From Paragyromitra xinjiangensis (Eukaryota > Ascomycota > Pezizomycetes > Pezizales > Discinaceae), in NCBI GenBank assembly GCA_038503065.1, contig JBCAMK010000003.1, positions 744,001 to 808,000 of the forward strand: a stretch of DNA of 64,000 nt, given 5' to 3'. Positions within the stretch are counted from its first letter, which is position 1. Each line of letters opens with the position of its first letter. Below, in pieces: positions 30,414-40,964 of the stretch. A program made the position numbers and the translations under genes. Under the pieces are notes generated by a model, which was not told where the DNA came from, did no database searches, and worked only from the letters and a program-made list of their open reading frames with translations.

Positions 30414-32369
30414 CTACTCTCGAGCTCTTTTCACGGGTCTGATCGAAGTAGCATTCTCTAAATCATCCCCACACCCGCGCTGGAGAAATTTATCGCCGCA
30501 AACCCCAAACGAAAGTTCGTCAGATCCCTCAAACTTATTTCTTTCCCAATCCTTCGGTTCCATGAAAGCCAACCCTAAGTGTTTTGGAGCCTCGGAAGGA
30601 TCTCGAAAAGAATCCGACATTGTCTCTCGAGATGCAAGGGGGCTCAGACTCTCCCCATCGTTTGGAGAATCGTATGACACTGGTCCAGTGACTGTAAGTA
30701 GTGGGGCTAACTGACGAAATCTTCTTCTGCTAATACTATTTCCAGAGGTTGAACCAATAGTAAAGCCTCTGGTACGCGTTCGTGGGACAGCTGGGACAGG
30801 GATAGGCTCGCCGAAGAGATCTCCAATAGTCCCTCGCCGAGCTCTTCTTGGAGGTGGTAATATTATTGACTCATCACCAGACTCCAACTCCTCTTGACGT
30901 TTTTGGCGTCTTGGCCAGGTGCCGTATGCAGACGAAGAGGACTTTAGCTCCAATGGGGGCAACAAAACCGGTCTACCGTGCATCAGGGCTGATGTAGTAG
31001 TACTCGAAGCTCCCAATACCCCTACTCTTGCTCTTGCCATATTATCCTGTGCCACACTGAATCCAGAATCCTCGGATCGCAGACCAGATCCTTCGCCCAC
31101 CAAACTGCTAACGCCAAGATCACCATGATCACTACTATCTACTCCAGAGATTTGTCCCGGAATTCCATCAAAACCAATACTAGAACCCCCCATACCAACT
31201 GCCATGCCTGCATCAATATCATAACCTGCAGCGATAGCTGCCAAAATACCACTAGGTTTCATTGTTGAAGCGGTGCTTGTTGTTAAAGAAAGAGCAATAC
31301 TCCGAGTCGAGAATAAGAATGCATCGCGGGAGTTGAGTCTGTCCGATGAAGCTGGTCGATGCGGGGAAGGGGAAACGGTGGATGACCTTGAAGGCAGAGC
31401 TCTTGTCGTCGTTGATGTGGGCCTGCGTTGTTGGTGATAGCCATGGTGTGGATTACGAGAAGGCCCATAACTCCGCCTACACAGCTCTCTAAGGCGTCGT
31501 CGTGTTGATGCTTCAGATGCAGGCCAAGAATACGGCGAGGTTTTTCGCAAAACATCTCCTCTGTTGCCACTAACCCCCACCTCTTTAGCTGGAGTTACAA
31601 ACCTCTTCTGCCTAGACCTCGCAGTGTTCAATGGACTTCGCCAACCATCCCCCATTTTAGCCTCCTTCCAGCTCCGCTTCGCCTCTCTAGCTACCTTGTG
31701 ACATACCCCCAGCGGTGGAACTTGGCCAGGCAAGACGAAGAAAGGTGTGATCTTCGGATCCTGCTGACACATCACATACGTCCTCCAAAGATGCCCATCC
31801 ATATCCTCAGTCCATTGTACTTTTCGGGTGCGCGACTTAACGTTTAATTTCTTCTGTAGACCAGTAGCACCTCCCTCTTTCCTAGTGTTTGATGTGCTAA
31901 GTTTTCCTGAGACTATGTCTCGGCCTTCTTTTGTAGCTAGTTCGTCGGGGAAGAAAGAAGACTCAGTTTCGGGGCTAGTGCAGCTCCCACCAGTAGTATT
32001 AAAGGTTGACAGGCTGTCAAACGAGGAATCGGACGAAGAGGAATAACTGGAGCAAACCGACCCAGGACGCGTTATACTCTCTACTTGCCGTTCGTTTGGG
32101 CTGGTTTCCTGCAGCTGGCCAATCTCCGTAGGGAAGTTGGTAAATAGTTTTGGCAGTGGAGTTCGGGGGGGTGAGAGAAATCTTGTTGGCCTTGGTGTCC
32201 GAGGCTGGGGTGACAACAACTGAGCAGGAGGTGTGGACGGATAACTTTCGGAACCAGTATCCTCAGATATGGATGGAGCAAACAATCCGGACAGAGCTGT
32301 CGAGGGTTCCATGGCCCTAAGCCTGGCAGATGATTGAGGCCTCCTGACTGGTTTCTCCCCGTACAACAT
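30414..32369 (-). CDS. SANT/Myb-like nuclear protein, hypothetical
   Basis: A single-exon 651-residue protein from ATG 32369 (MLYGEKPVRRPQ). Most of it is disordered and Ser/Pro/Arg-rich. Near residues 185-235 lies a compact basic block, VQWTEDMDGHLWRTY followed by DPKITPFFVLPG and CHKVAREAKRSWKEAK. The WTxxxDxxLWxxY spacing and the following basic helix look like a SANT/Myb-type DNA-binding module; that is inference from pattern, not a firm family match. The C-terminus ends in a basic KRARE, a plausible nuclear signal. A role in transcription is likely, but the target is unknown. The long open frame with even coding character argues that it is real. Confidence 0.75.
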   Translation of the reverse strand: MLYGEKPVRRPQSSARLRAMEPSTALSGLFAPSISEDTGSESYPSTPPAQLLSPQPRTPRPTRFLSPPRTPLPKLFTNFPTEIGQLQETSPNERQVESITRPGSVCSSYSSSSDSSFDSLSTFNTTGGSCTSPETESSFFPDELATKEGRDIVSGKLSTSNTRKEGGATGLQKKLNVKSRTRKVQWTEDMDGHLWRTYVMCQQDPKITPFFVLPGQVPPLGVCHKVAREAKRSWKEAKMGDGWRSPLNTARSRQKRFVTPAKEVGVSGNRGDVLRKTSPYSWPASEASTRRRLRELCRRSYGPSRNPHHGYHQQRRPTSTTTRALPSRSSTVSPSPHRPASSDRLNSRDAFLFSTRSIALSLTTSTASTMKPSGILAAIAAGYDIDAGMAVGMGGSSIGFDGIPGQISGVDSSDHGDLGVSSLVGEGSGLRSEDSGFSVAQDNMARARVGVLGASSTTTSALMHGRPVLLPPLELKSSSSAYGTWPRRQKRQEELESGDESIILPPPRRARRGTIGDLFGEPIPVPAVPRTRTRGFTIGSTSGNSISRRRFRQLAPLLTVTGPVSYDSPNDGESLSPLASRETMSDSFRDPSEAPKHLGLAFMEPKDWERNKFEGSDELSFGVCGDKFLQRGCGDDLENATSIRPVKRARE

Positions 32370-34889
32370 TTAATACCTCTTCCCCTTTTAACTAGACTAG
32401 CACTGATTTGACTTTGATTTGGCTAGCCGAGGATCAAGTTACCGAGGCGATGAAAAAGAGTTCCGATAGCGAACCTATGGCAGCTTTGGAAATCGCGTAA
32501 TTTACGGATGGGAATGTATGGTTCGTCAAGTGTCCCAACTGGCTGAAGGTTGTTAAAAAAACTGCTCCCGAACCCTTTGCTGTTGTACCCTTCGTTTCGT
32601 TTCGTTTCGTTTCGGCTGCCACAAACAAAATACCCTTGAATATGTATCCAAGATTTAGAATAAATTGAACGTAAATTAAATCACCACTAAAGCCTAAATG
32701 GGAGATGGAGGTTGAAAGCGCAAATACTAAACAGGTCGTCGAATGGCGTAAACGTGAGTGAGTCGTTAAAGCGTAACGCCTGGTTGGAATGCCGCAACAA
32801 TCGAAGAGAAATGCGAGGAAAATTTGAAATATTTCTAGAAATAAGGAACCGAAACTGGAGAGACTGGTTGTGACTTGAATCTCACGCGTCGTTATGAACT
32901 AACAACAATTGAAAGTATCGTCCTGGGTCGTGACAAAGTATTAACACTTGGAACCGGATCACGGAGACGGGGCACCGCAGCTGTAGGGGAAGTGTTAGAA
33001 CAAGAATCATCGAAATGTAGTGACTCCATCGCGTGATAAGAAATCAAAACAAACCCTTTGGGGCGAAAGCATAAACGAACCAAACCAGATGCGGCCCTCC
33101 AGCACTAGCTAGAACTGATTGGGCAGATGAACAAAGGAGACAAAAGCCGGCTACCCTGGGGCGAATAGAGGGAGTACGCAGCTCGGAGGATGATAGGGAG
33201 GGGAAAGGAGCAGCACCTCAACCTCGTCCTCGTCGTTGTGAATGGCCTAAGGAGTGGAGGGCTAGCAGAAAAGAGGGCCGGGTGAGGGGGCAAAGGAAGC
33301 GAAGAGGTTGGAAGCGGGAGCAGAAGGGTGGGCGAGGGGGTGGATGCCGATATTGGTCTGCCCTACAGCTCTAGGTGCGACGATCAAAACAGCAGTATTC
33401 CTATGTACTTGAAGGGCTGTACAAAGCCAAGCGTGCCCCTTTCCAGGTTCTTCAGGCAGTTGCGCGGGTTAACAGGCCGGGGCTCTGCTGGCAACTCCGC
33501 TCACACTTGGGCTGCATGGGAAAGCAGATCCAAAATATTAGATTCTTAGTTGCTCATCAGTATGTCATGCTACTAAATGCTTAGGGTACATGTAGTCAAG
33601 TTCAGTCTCCCAACTCAATTCCTTATGTCTTACCCACAAGTGAATCTAAAACACGCCCACCCAAAAGGGAAACTTTGCCTTAGGGAAGGATATTACATTC
33701 ATTGGCACTTACATCAAAGAGCATTATGCAGCGCCAAAAGCCTACTTCCTATGCATGGACATCCCTCGCCTGAGTCTGCGTACGACAGAAATACTATTGG
33801 TGATATCTCCATGCAACTCCTTTAAACATCCTTAAACGGATGCAACCAGCGAATTTCATGACATGCTTCTATCTCGTTTCTGCCAAGGGGCTGGAACGTC
33901 CCTCCCTTAACCGAATCAAGAGAGTAAACAACAACAAAAACAACGACAACGACAATCACAACAACCGACGAAATCAGGGAACGCAAAAGTCTAACCGGCA
34001 GAATATCGTCTCATGCGTAGCAAGCACATCGCTGGCAGCATACACCCCAGCATACATACTTACATCGTGGGAAATCCGATCCGGTTATACAGCAAGTCGT
34101 CAATGGCAACCAGATATTTGACTGCACAACAAATCCCCGGGATGGCTTGCTACATCTGTGGGAATTGGTATGCAACTGCTTGTGTTATCCCAAGCTTAGG
34201 TCATCTCAACGTTTTTTATGTCTAACTTATCAACTACTTCTAATCCTTCCAGGTGATTTCACCCTGCAATCTTTCCACACCTGATGAGAAAGGTTCGAGT
34301 GCATCATCTTGTTGTGAAGTAAAACAGCGTCTTCTCCCCACATCCGGGCGCCCTTGCATGAAGAACCGGAACGCACATAAAAGCATTCACCTGTTCTTAG
34401 ATTGTTCTTAGATGCATGTGTTGGCAACATGCATCCTCACAAACAGAGTTAGCCACGCTTTCTTTATCCTATTGTCAATATGAAAGTTAACCAGACGGTA
34501 TTTCGAAAACATTCGTCAGAACTCAATACCTCGTAACTTGATTTCATCCAGAATAAATGAATGCAAAAACTCAGCTTGCCAGGCCTAGCTTGAGTTACCA
34601 ATCAAGCCAATGCACTTTTCCCGAGAGACTACACATACCTCACAAATTAACTTGTATGATACCTCATGATGTCGGATACCAAGCTTTGAAATAGATATAC
34701 ATGTATGAAGCAGCAAATTAATCCCACTGAGCGAGAATATCCTGACATCAATCCGTACGAGAAAACCAGGAGTGGCCAGGCGGCTTGAAGGCCAATTTGG
34801 AATTATCTAGGCGTGATTTTCTCTCGTAATAATACCGTATCACAGCTACCAATTCACAAGAAGAGTAAGATTGTGTGAGGAGAATACAT
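32370..34889. other. 2.5-kb intergenic between divergent genes
   Basis: Upstream DNA of the SANT-like gene (minus) and of the F-box gene (plus). It holds a GTTTC microsatellite (about 32588-32614), a CAA/GACAA-rich patch near 33925-33970 and TACATGTA at 33587 and 34698. No gene supported. Confidence 0.5.
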
Positions 34890-34998
34890 ATACTCGGGTC
34901 AGGGTAGTGGAGATGGAACACCGGAATTTAACATTCTGCGAGGTCACCATACGAAAAGTGCGAGACCTGTTCCATCTTCATATCCCTGACCCTAGTAT
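34890..34998. mobile_element. ~108-bp MITE-like inverted repeat, TA flanked
   Basis: Ends at 34890-34922 and 34966-34998 are reverse complements with few mismatches (ATACTCGGGTCAGGG versus ATACTAGGGTCAGGG, then GATGGAACA in both). TA lies outside each end, as expected for Tc1/mariner-type target duplication. It lies 150 bp upstream of the F-box start codon and could influence its promoter or 5' UTR, or form a hairpin in the transcript. Confidence 0.7.
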
Positions 34999-35148
34999 AA
35001 GGTGCCTATCCCTCGCAACCTGGATTCATTTGCTCCGTGGCCTGGCGTCAGATAGCGAAAGTGGGGTCGGCAGCCATCCGATAATCATCAACGAGCTGTA
35101 CTCATAGACACAACAACTGCTGCTCGCTCGCTCCAAAAAGGGAAATCG

Positions 35149-36589
35149 ATGGAAACCCTTGAATTACTCCCAGTTGAGCTTATAGACCACATTATCTCGC
35201 TCCTCACAAAGCCAGACTTACTTTCTTTACGGCTCACTGGTAAACGTCTTTCCGGACTCGCTACCATTATTGCATTCTCCTCAATAACCACCCGCTTCGA
35301 TGAAGAAAGTCTTGATAACCTTCGAAAAATATCCGAGTCGAGGAGCCTCGCCTGCCATGTGAAATATTTCGAATACCGCTTCGTGGGCATATATGATATC
35401 CGTAAGGGACCCCTCCCCCCAAGTAGTACCACCAAACGGCGGACGTGGGAAGTATTAGTTTCTAACATAGTATATCTCATGGGCGTGCCTTGGTAATTCT
35501 TTTTTTCTGTTATCAGCTATGTCATTCGTCCAATTCAAAACAAAGATTTCACCCCCGGGGCGTAGCTATTACGGCCATCCTTTGGGGGAATTCTACAACC
35601 ATTACATGGAGCAATACGAAGCTCAGGAGCGCATCAAAAATTGCCGCAAAGATCATCAAGCTCTTCGTTATTCCCTTAAACGATTCCAGAACTTGAAGTG
35701 TGTCTCACTCCGTAATGCAGAACCTGAACAGCACCCGTATTGGCGAGAGTCGTGGGCCTATGCATTGCAAAACGTTCCTTTGGGTGGAGGAATAGCGCAC
35801 CAGAACATTACAGACGCTATCAGAGCTCGCCATGAATTGTGTTGTGAACTATCATCAGAGCTCGCGACGGTTTCCGATTGTTCCCAGCCATTCACAGAAA
35901 TCACGTTTTTCTCGGCAACATTGCTCCCTCCGATCTTCTCTCGTGTTGCGTCTGGACAAGCTGGGAGATTCGAATTTAATCCCCTGGATGCTAGTTCACG
36001 AAGCGGCCTTGCTAATATAACCACCTTAAACCTCAATCTTCAACCGCCGCGAAGGCCCAAGTATCAGGCCTATCAGAATGACCAGCCACGACCGAAATAC
36101 TGGAGCATGGAGCAGCTAGCCTATGCTTTAGCATCGATGCAAAGACTTGAAACCCTTCGTCTTTATGTTGAGGAGTCCGGTGGACGTGAGGCCCGCTTTC
36201 TCGAGAACCCTTTGCAGGGCTCGTGGAAATCGCTCCAACTAGCTATAGTCAGTGGGTGGGAGTTCATGGAGGAAGATATTATTGGTTTCGTAAAACGACA
36301 CGCGCAGACTCTACGATCTTTTTTCGTCGGATACTTGTCACTTATTGTGCATAAGGATGAGCAAGCAGACGAGGTATTCCTCCGAATACGGAACAAATTG
36401 CGATATGCCACTTCCGAATGTCTTCTGGAAGGCCCATTTTATTGGGGGATGAGGAACGACGATTCCGATAGCGATGCGATCGAAAGGAATCGGATTCAAA
36501 TCGATCTAAGTGACAACCTCGCAGAAGGCCTTTACAGAAGGAAGAGAAAGCTGGAAGAATTGTTACTCACGAGCCCTAGGTGTGTTTGA
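35149..36589 (+). CDS. F-box protein
   Basis: Two exons, 35149-35401 and 35517-36589, give 441 residues. The 115-nt intron has donor GTAAGG, branch TCTAAC and acceptor TATCAG. It is phase 1 and joins GIYDI to P then MSFVQFKTK, removing the stop that otherwise ends exon 1. Residues 4-45 (LELLPVELIDHIISLLTKPDLLSLRLTGKRL) are a typical F-box, which would bind Skp1 in an SCF ubiquitin ligase. The C-terminal 390 residues have scattered Leu-rich segments (LANITTLNLNLQ, MQRLETLRLYVEE), as in fungal F-box/LRR-like families, and would recruit the unknown substrate. Such F-box genes are often species-specific. It is hemmed in by MITEs on both sides. Confidence 0.85.
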
Positions 36590-36926
36590 TGGTAGAGAAT
36601 TATATTCGTCGGTAGAATTAAGCGTTCCAAATTCGAGTTTTGTGTAGAATTTAAGGCGACTAAGATAGGGTTTTTAGAAACCCAAGTGATTTTTGGCACC
36701 GCTTTCATTGGTCAATGTGGCATGAAGTTTTCACAGCATGTGGGCTAATATAACTATAATTGCCCTAGACCGTCAGTGTTTTGAGTTTACTGTACCCATG
36801 CTACCCACTTCATTTTGCTAGTATTTCACGTTCCCACATAACTCAAGCTACCCTATACACTTGCTTGTATTACCTATTGCTTTTAGTATGAGCAAAGATG
36901 CAGACTGCCTCCCGATCTAGAGGCGT
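36590..36926. other. 3' flank of F-box gene
   Basis: A/T-rich DNA with no gene. It leads into the MITE-like element at 36927. Confidence 0.5.
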
Positions 36927-37270
36927 ACTTCCAAAATACCCCGCGGGTGTAAAATACCCCCTCCTACCACGTAGATACACAACATAACAAGATATTTCTT
37001 TCATCATCATCATCACCACTACTAGTACAACCACATTCCATCAAATCTTGCTTGCCTCAGCATGGTGACTCTCCAGGAACAGCAGGAGTTTGAATCCTAT
37101 ACTCGTTTCAAGACCACAGTTGCGGACAGCATGTCCACTGGGGAGCAAGCAAAGTTGGATCTGGCGATTTCTTCCAAAAACGGCTTTTTTATCGCTTCAC
37201 AATGTGGGGTTTAATATTTCACTTAATGAATTGAGGGGTAGTTTACACCCCGGGGTATTTTGGAACCGTA
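36927..37270. mobile_element. ~344-bp TA-flanked deletion derivative of a DNA transposon
   Basis: Terminal inverted repeats of about 33 bp share TTCCAAAATACCCCG, GGGTGTAAA and CCCTC at both ends, with TA just outside. The interior has a CATCAT-rich leader and a true ATG at about 37061 opening a 45-50-codon frame (MVTLQEQQEFESYTRFK...). This looks like the 5' UTR and start of a transposase-type ORF retained after internal deletion. The family is not determined; TA flanks point to Tc1/mariner/pogo. Confidence 0.65.
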
Positions 37271-37456
37271 CCTTTAAGTCGGGAGGCAGTCTGCACCTTT
37301 GCTCTTTTAGTATACCCTGGTACGACGTTACCTGGGACATTTCTCTTGAACCAATAGAATTGAGGTTCTGGGGCTTTAGGTTGTACTCCACACATGTACC
37401 GGGGTGCGGGAAAGTGACGCATATTTTGGCTTAGCAACGCCTAAACAACACCCAAA

Positions 37457-37615
37457 TACCGTATAGTTTCGGGCGATACCCCGGGGGGATCCCACGGAGC
37501 CAAGAGGGATAGAGACTTTTGATTGGTGGGAAGGACCTTCAGCCTCGTTTATAGGTGCCATCACCCTCCTGGTTGCGCGAGATCCCCCAGGGGTATCGCT
37601 CGAAACTATACGGTA
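37457..37615. mobile_element. 159-bp MITE, TA target duplication
   Basis: Ends at 37457-37491 and 37581-37615 are reverse complements over 35 bp with two or three mismatches (TACCGTATAGTTTCG...GCGATACCCC). TA is present at both termini. The short interior is noncoding. The inner part of its repeat (ATACCCCGGGG) also occurs in the ends of the neighbouring 36927-37270 element. Confidence 0.8.
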
Positions 37616-39611
37616 CCCCATCTTGCCACAACGCAAAACTCAATATAAGTGGATACTTCAGTGATAGCCTTAATTAGCCACCCTGTAGGACAGAATATCT
37701 AGTTTTACTCTGAAAAATGCACATATTAAGCGAAGAGAACATGAGGCCGTCAATTTTCAACCAAAAGGCTTTGTGATGATAAATGACAACAAGACTTATT
37801 TTGGTTTTCTTACTGGGCTTAGATTCTATGTAGCCTAACCTTCCATCTAAATTTCTATATACTAGCTAGTTGTGTGGTTGTTGAGAATTGAGGGAATGTG
37901 CATCACTTTCCCACACCCCTTAGTACAACTAGAATGAAGGTTAGCATCACAACTAATCACAGAAGGTCCGAAAGTCCCAAGTAAAATCTCAAAAATCATC
38001 CTTTCCTGTTTTGTTTAGGCAAGGTAGAGTTTTGGGCGATCAGGTAGTTGATCACGTAGACATGGAGAAGTAGCGGGTGATGTTAAGAGGCGCTTACATC
38101 ATAGCACCCAATTCCTTTGGGTCGATTGATTGATTGATTGATTGATAATTCATACACGCATCCAGCCTTTGAATTCCTTTAGGCCTATCAGTAGCAGGTT
38201 TGCATACTTTACTTTCTGCACTTCCCTAAGAATGGGAGTAAAATATGAACACTCCGAGGAGAATGACTAAAGACCTAAACAGCAAGTCACGAAGGATTCA
38301 GGTTAGGGAATGCACAAAGATTCTAGGGGAAACCCTGATGAGTGGAGATAACCTTCTATAAATTGCGATATATTCGTGGGCTCCACTCAGTTGGGTGTCT
38401 CTAGAGAGCAAGAATCACATGGGATCACTCATAGAAGCCCGGGATATTGCGTTGAAATAGATCCAGATCTTGATGTAATAGCGGAAATAGGGACAAAATA
38501 CCACCCCTCAATATATGTAGTAGAAAAAGCGTAGGAAATCTCCCTTTTGGAGCCGATTGAATAGTCCTAATAACTCTAGGTATGACATCAACTTCAGTAT
38601 ATCCCGAATATCCTCTAAAACCCCGCGAAGCAATAAAAAGATCGCGTAATTGAGAATACTAAATGGCCAGGAAAGGATCACTGTATACAATAGGCATGGG
38701 AAGCTTATAGCTGTGCTCCCGGCATATTGCTTCTAGCTAAGAGCTAGAAAACCGTCATATTAATGACTCGGGCGTTATACCTTTTCCGTACAGCAGGTGG
38801 GTTAGCTAGAGGCACCTATGCAAGGGACCCAATGTTAACAGTCGCCATTTAGACTAAAATATACTTTGAAGTTTGCCACTGTGCCACGAAACCGAAAACC
38901 CCAACAGCTTCGTACTTGGAGTGGCTTGTCTTGATATATTATGGATGGTTCGGATATGAATTAGTAACACCCATAACTCGATAATATTTCAGGTTTGTAC
39001 GGTTTACCCCAAAGCACTCGTGGGAAGACATCTACTACCAAGGTACTTATCAGTGGTTATCAATGATCTCATATTAGATTAGCCAAGATGCTAGACGCAG
39101 AAACTTAGATGTAACCTTCCTAAGGTAACATTGCCATGATATCCCAATTTTGGCCATGGCCTATTCTCTTCATCAGATACAAACCACACGATAAGTCCAC
39201 GATCCCTCCCCCGTCGATACCATCAAGCCTAATCTCAACTTTGCCAAAAAAAAATACGCCCAAATCAACAAAGCTATGTAAGAAACCGCAAGTAAAATAT
39301 AGCCCTCAGCCTCCCGTTCTATGTAACTTTCCACCCAGTAAAGGGATCCTCGCCCCAATTTCCCCAAGCCCGTAAACAACCGAACCACAGGGAGGAAAAT
39401 AGAGAAAAACTTCACGATCTATATCGCTCATAGCCCTTCTACAAAGGAAAGAAGTAGCTTTAAAAAAAAGTAGAGAACAGAAATACTCAAGCAACTCTTC
39501 CCTCCACGGGGACAAGATTCCGCTTCATAAATAAACCAATTCATCATTTAAATTTCACACCATCCTCACTGCCAGAGATATCACTGACCCCCTTATCTAT
39601 TCCCAGGATTA
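37616..39611. other. 2-kb intergenic
   Basis: No gene supported. It contains a GATT microsatellite (38124-38146) and a weak inverted repeat around 37835-37950 (CTAACCTTC ... GAAGGTTAG). The last part is the 3' flank of SUA5. Confidence 0.5.
38124..38146. repeat. GATT microsatellite
   Basis: About five and a half perfect tandem GATT units. Confidence 0.95.
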
Positions 39612-40964
39612 TTAAGAAACGTTCCTCACTACAACGCTTGCCGCCTTTCTCAGTCTATTCATAACCGCAAGACCTTCATCCTTTTCTTCAATACCCTCGA
39701 CATAAATCACATCCACATGCAGATCATCAAGTTCTCTCAATCCAGCAAAGAGAGCCCTAGAAATATCACTTCCTTCAGTTCCCAAGGAGCGTTCATAAAT
39801 TGTCCAACTCATATCCATCTCTACATCGTCAACGGCATTAGTTCCGACGCCCATAGGCCAAGTCCTCGTTCGCAGAAAACCGATTTTTCCTGTCCAGCCG
39901 TTGCCAGCCACACCGGTCGGGCGGATGTTGCTATATGTTGGCGGCTTCGCACCATGTTCATATAGCACAACGCCGGCGCGGGGGGAGTAATGCTTGTACT
40001 TCATCCCTGGTGCTTGTGGAGCCGCGTCATGATCCTCAGCATTCGGATTCCGCACGATAACTTCCTTCCAAACGCCGCCACAGGCCTGAATCTGCTCGAC
40101 ACTGATCCCACCAGGACGAAGGATAACGGGAGGGTTGTGCAGGCCATCGACAACAGTAGATTCGACCCCAACATTGCTGGATCCTCCGTCAATAATGAAG
40201 GGAATTCGATTCTGCAAATCCGTGTAAACATGGGCAGCAGTCGTTGGAGAAGGATTTCCAGAGGCGTTGGCCGAAGGTGCGGCGAGAGGGAGACCAGAAA
40301 GTGAGCAGAGAGCAAGCGCTATGGGGTGTTCCGGAAGACGAGCTGCGAAGGTGGGTTGGCCAGCGGTGACGGAAGGCGATAGCCGTGAGTCGTTGGGTAG
40401 TGGGAGTAATATCGTCAATGGCCCTGGCCAGAACTTGGCTATGAGCGGGCTATAGATTTCTGGAATAACACCTTCACGACAGGCATTGGGGCTCCCATTG
40501 CTGCTGTAACCATCCGAGGCTGAAGAGGAAAACGATGAAGAAGCAGAACCTGTGGATGTAGGAGGAGATAGTAGCTCTCGCAGCTGTCGTAGCGATGACA
40601 CGTGTACTATCAACGGGTTATCAAGAGGCCGTTGCTTAGCGGAAAATATGCTCTTGACTCCATCAGTGTTGCACGCGTCAGCGCCTAGCCCATAGACGGT
40701 TTCCGTTGGGAAAGCTACACATTTAGCGTTCCGTAGCAAGTTGGCGGCAGTCTGGATGATCTCAGCAGTAGCAGTGTCCTCGATGTGTAAAGTGGGAGAG
40801 TCGTATGGATGTAGGGGTTCCTGCGAGTGGGTAAAGGAGATTTTTGAGGGAGAAACTTTGAAGACTTCAGTCAGCTGAGAGGACTCTCGTGGAACATATG
40901 GCCAGCGGTTGGAAGAGCACGAAGAGGTAACAGCAGCGGTAGATGGTGGAGGCAATGATGACAT
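39612..40964 (-). CDS. SUA5: Threonylcarbamoyl-AMP synthase Sua5
   Basis: Makes threonylcarbamoyl-AMP from threonine, bicarbonate and ATP, the first step of the t6A37 modification of ANN-decoding tRNAs. The YrdC domain shows KCVAFPTETVYGLGADA, the SAKQRPLDNPLIVHV substrate-binding segment and APSANASG. A linker (APGMKYKHYSPRAGVVLYEHG) leads into the C-terminal Sua5 domain. ATG 40964 gives 450 residues, close to yeast Sua5 (about 426). An upstream ATG at 41240 would add 92 residues of hydrophobic and basic sequence that could be a mitochondrial presequence; the frame is open beyond it but without ATG. A Ser/Gly-rich insertion (SPPTSTGSASSSFSSS) interrupts YrdC between conserved strands. Single exon. 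Confidence 0.93.
   Translation of the reverse strand: MSSLPPPSTAAVTSSCSSNRWPYVPRESSQLTEVFKVSPSKISFTHSQEPLHPYDSPTLHIEDTATAEIIQTAANLLRNAKCVAFPTETVYGLGADACNTDGVKSIFSAKQRPLDNPLIVHVSSLRQLRELLSPPTSTGSASSSFSSSASDGYSSNGSPNACREGVIPEIYSPLIAKFWPGPLTILLPLPNDSRLSPSVTAGQPTFAARLPEHPIALALCSLSGLPLAAPSANASGNPSPTTAAHVYTDLQNRIPFIIDGGSSNVGVESTVVDGLHNPPVILRPGGISVEQIQACGGVWKEVIVRNPNAEDHDAAPQAPGMKYKHYSPRAGVVLYEHGAKPPTYSNIRPTGVAGNGWTGKIGFLRTRTWPMGVGTNAVDDVEMDMSWTIYERSLGTEGSDISRALFAGLRELDDLHVDVIYVEGIEEKDEGLAVMNRLRKAASVVVRNVS

Noticed and set aside
37835..37950. Possible MITE around CTAACCTTC/GAAGGTTAG
   Set aside because: Only about nine contiguous matching bases and no convincing target duplication.
39173..39415. 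80-codon minus-strand ORF with a hydrophobic N-terminus
   Set aside because: It begins at GTG, not ATG, and lies in A/T-rich 3' flank DNA; a signal-peptide look arises easily there.
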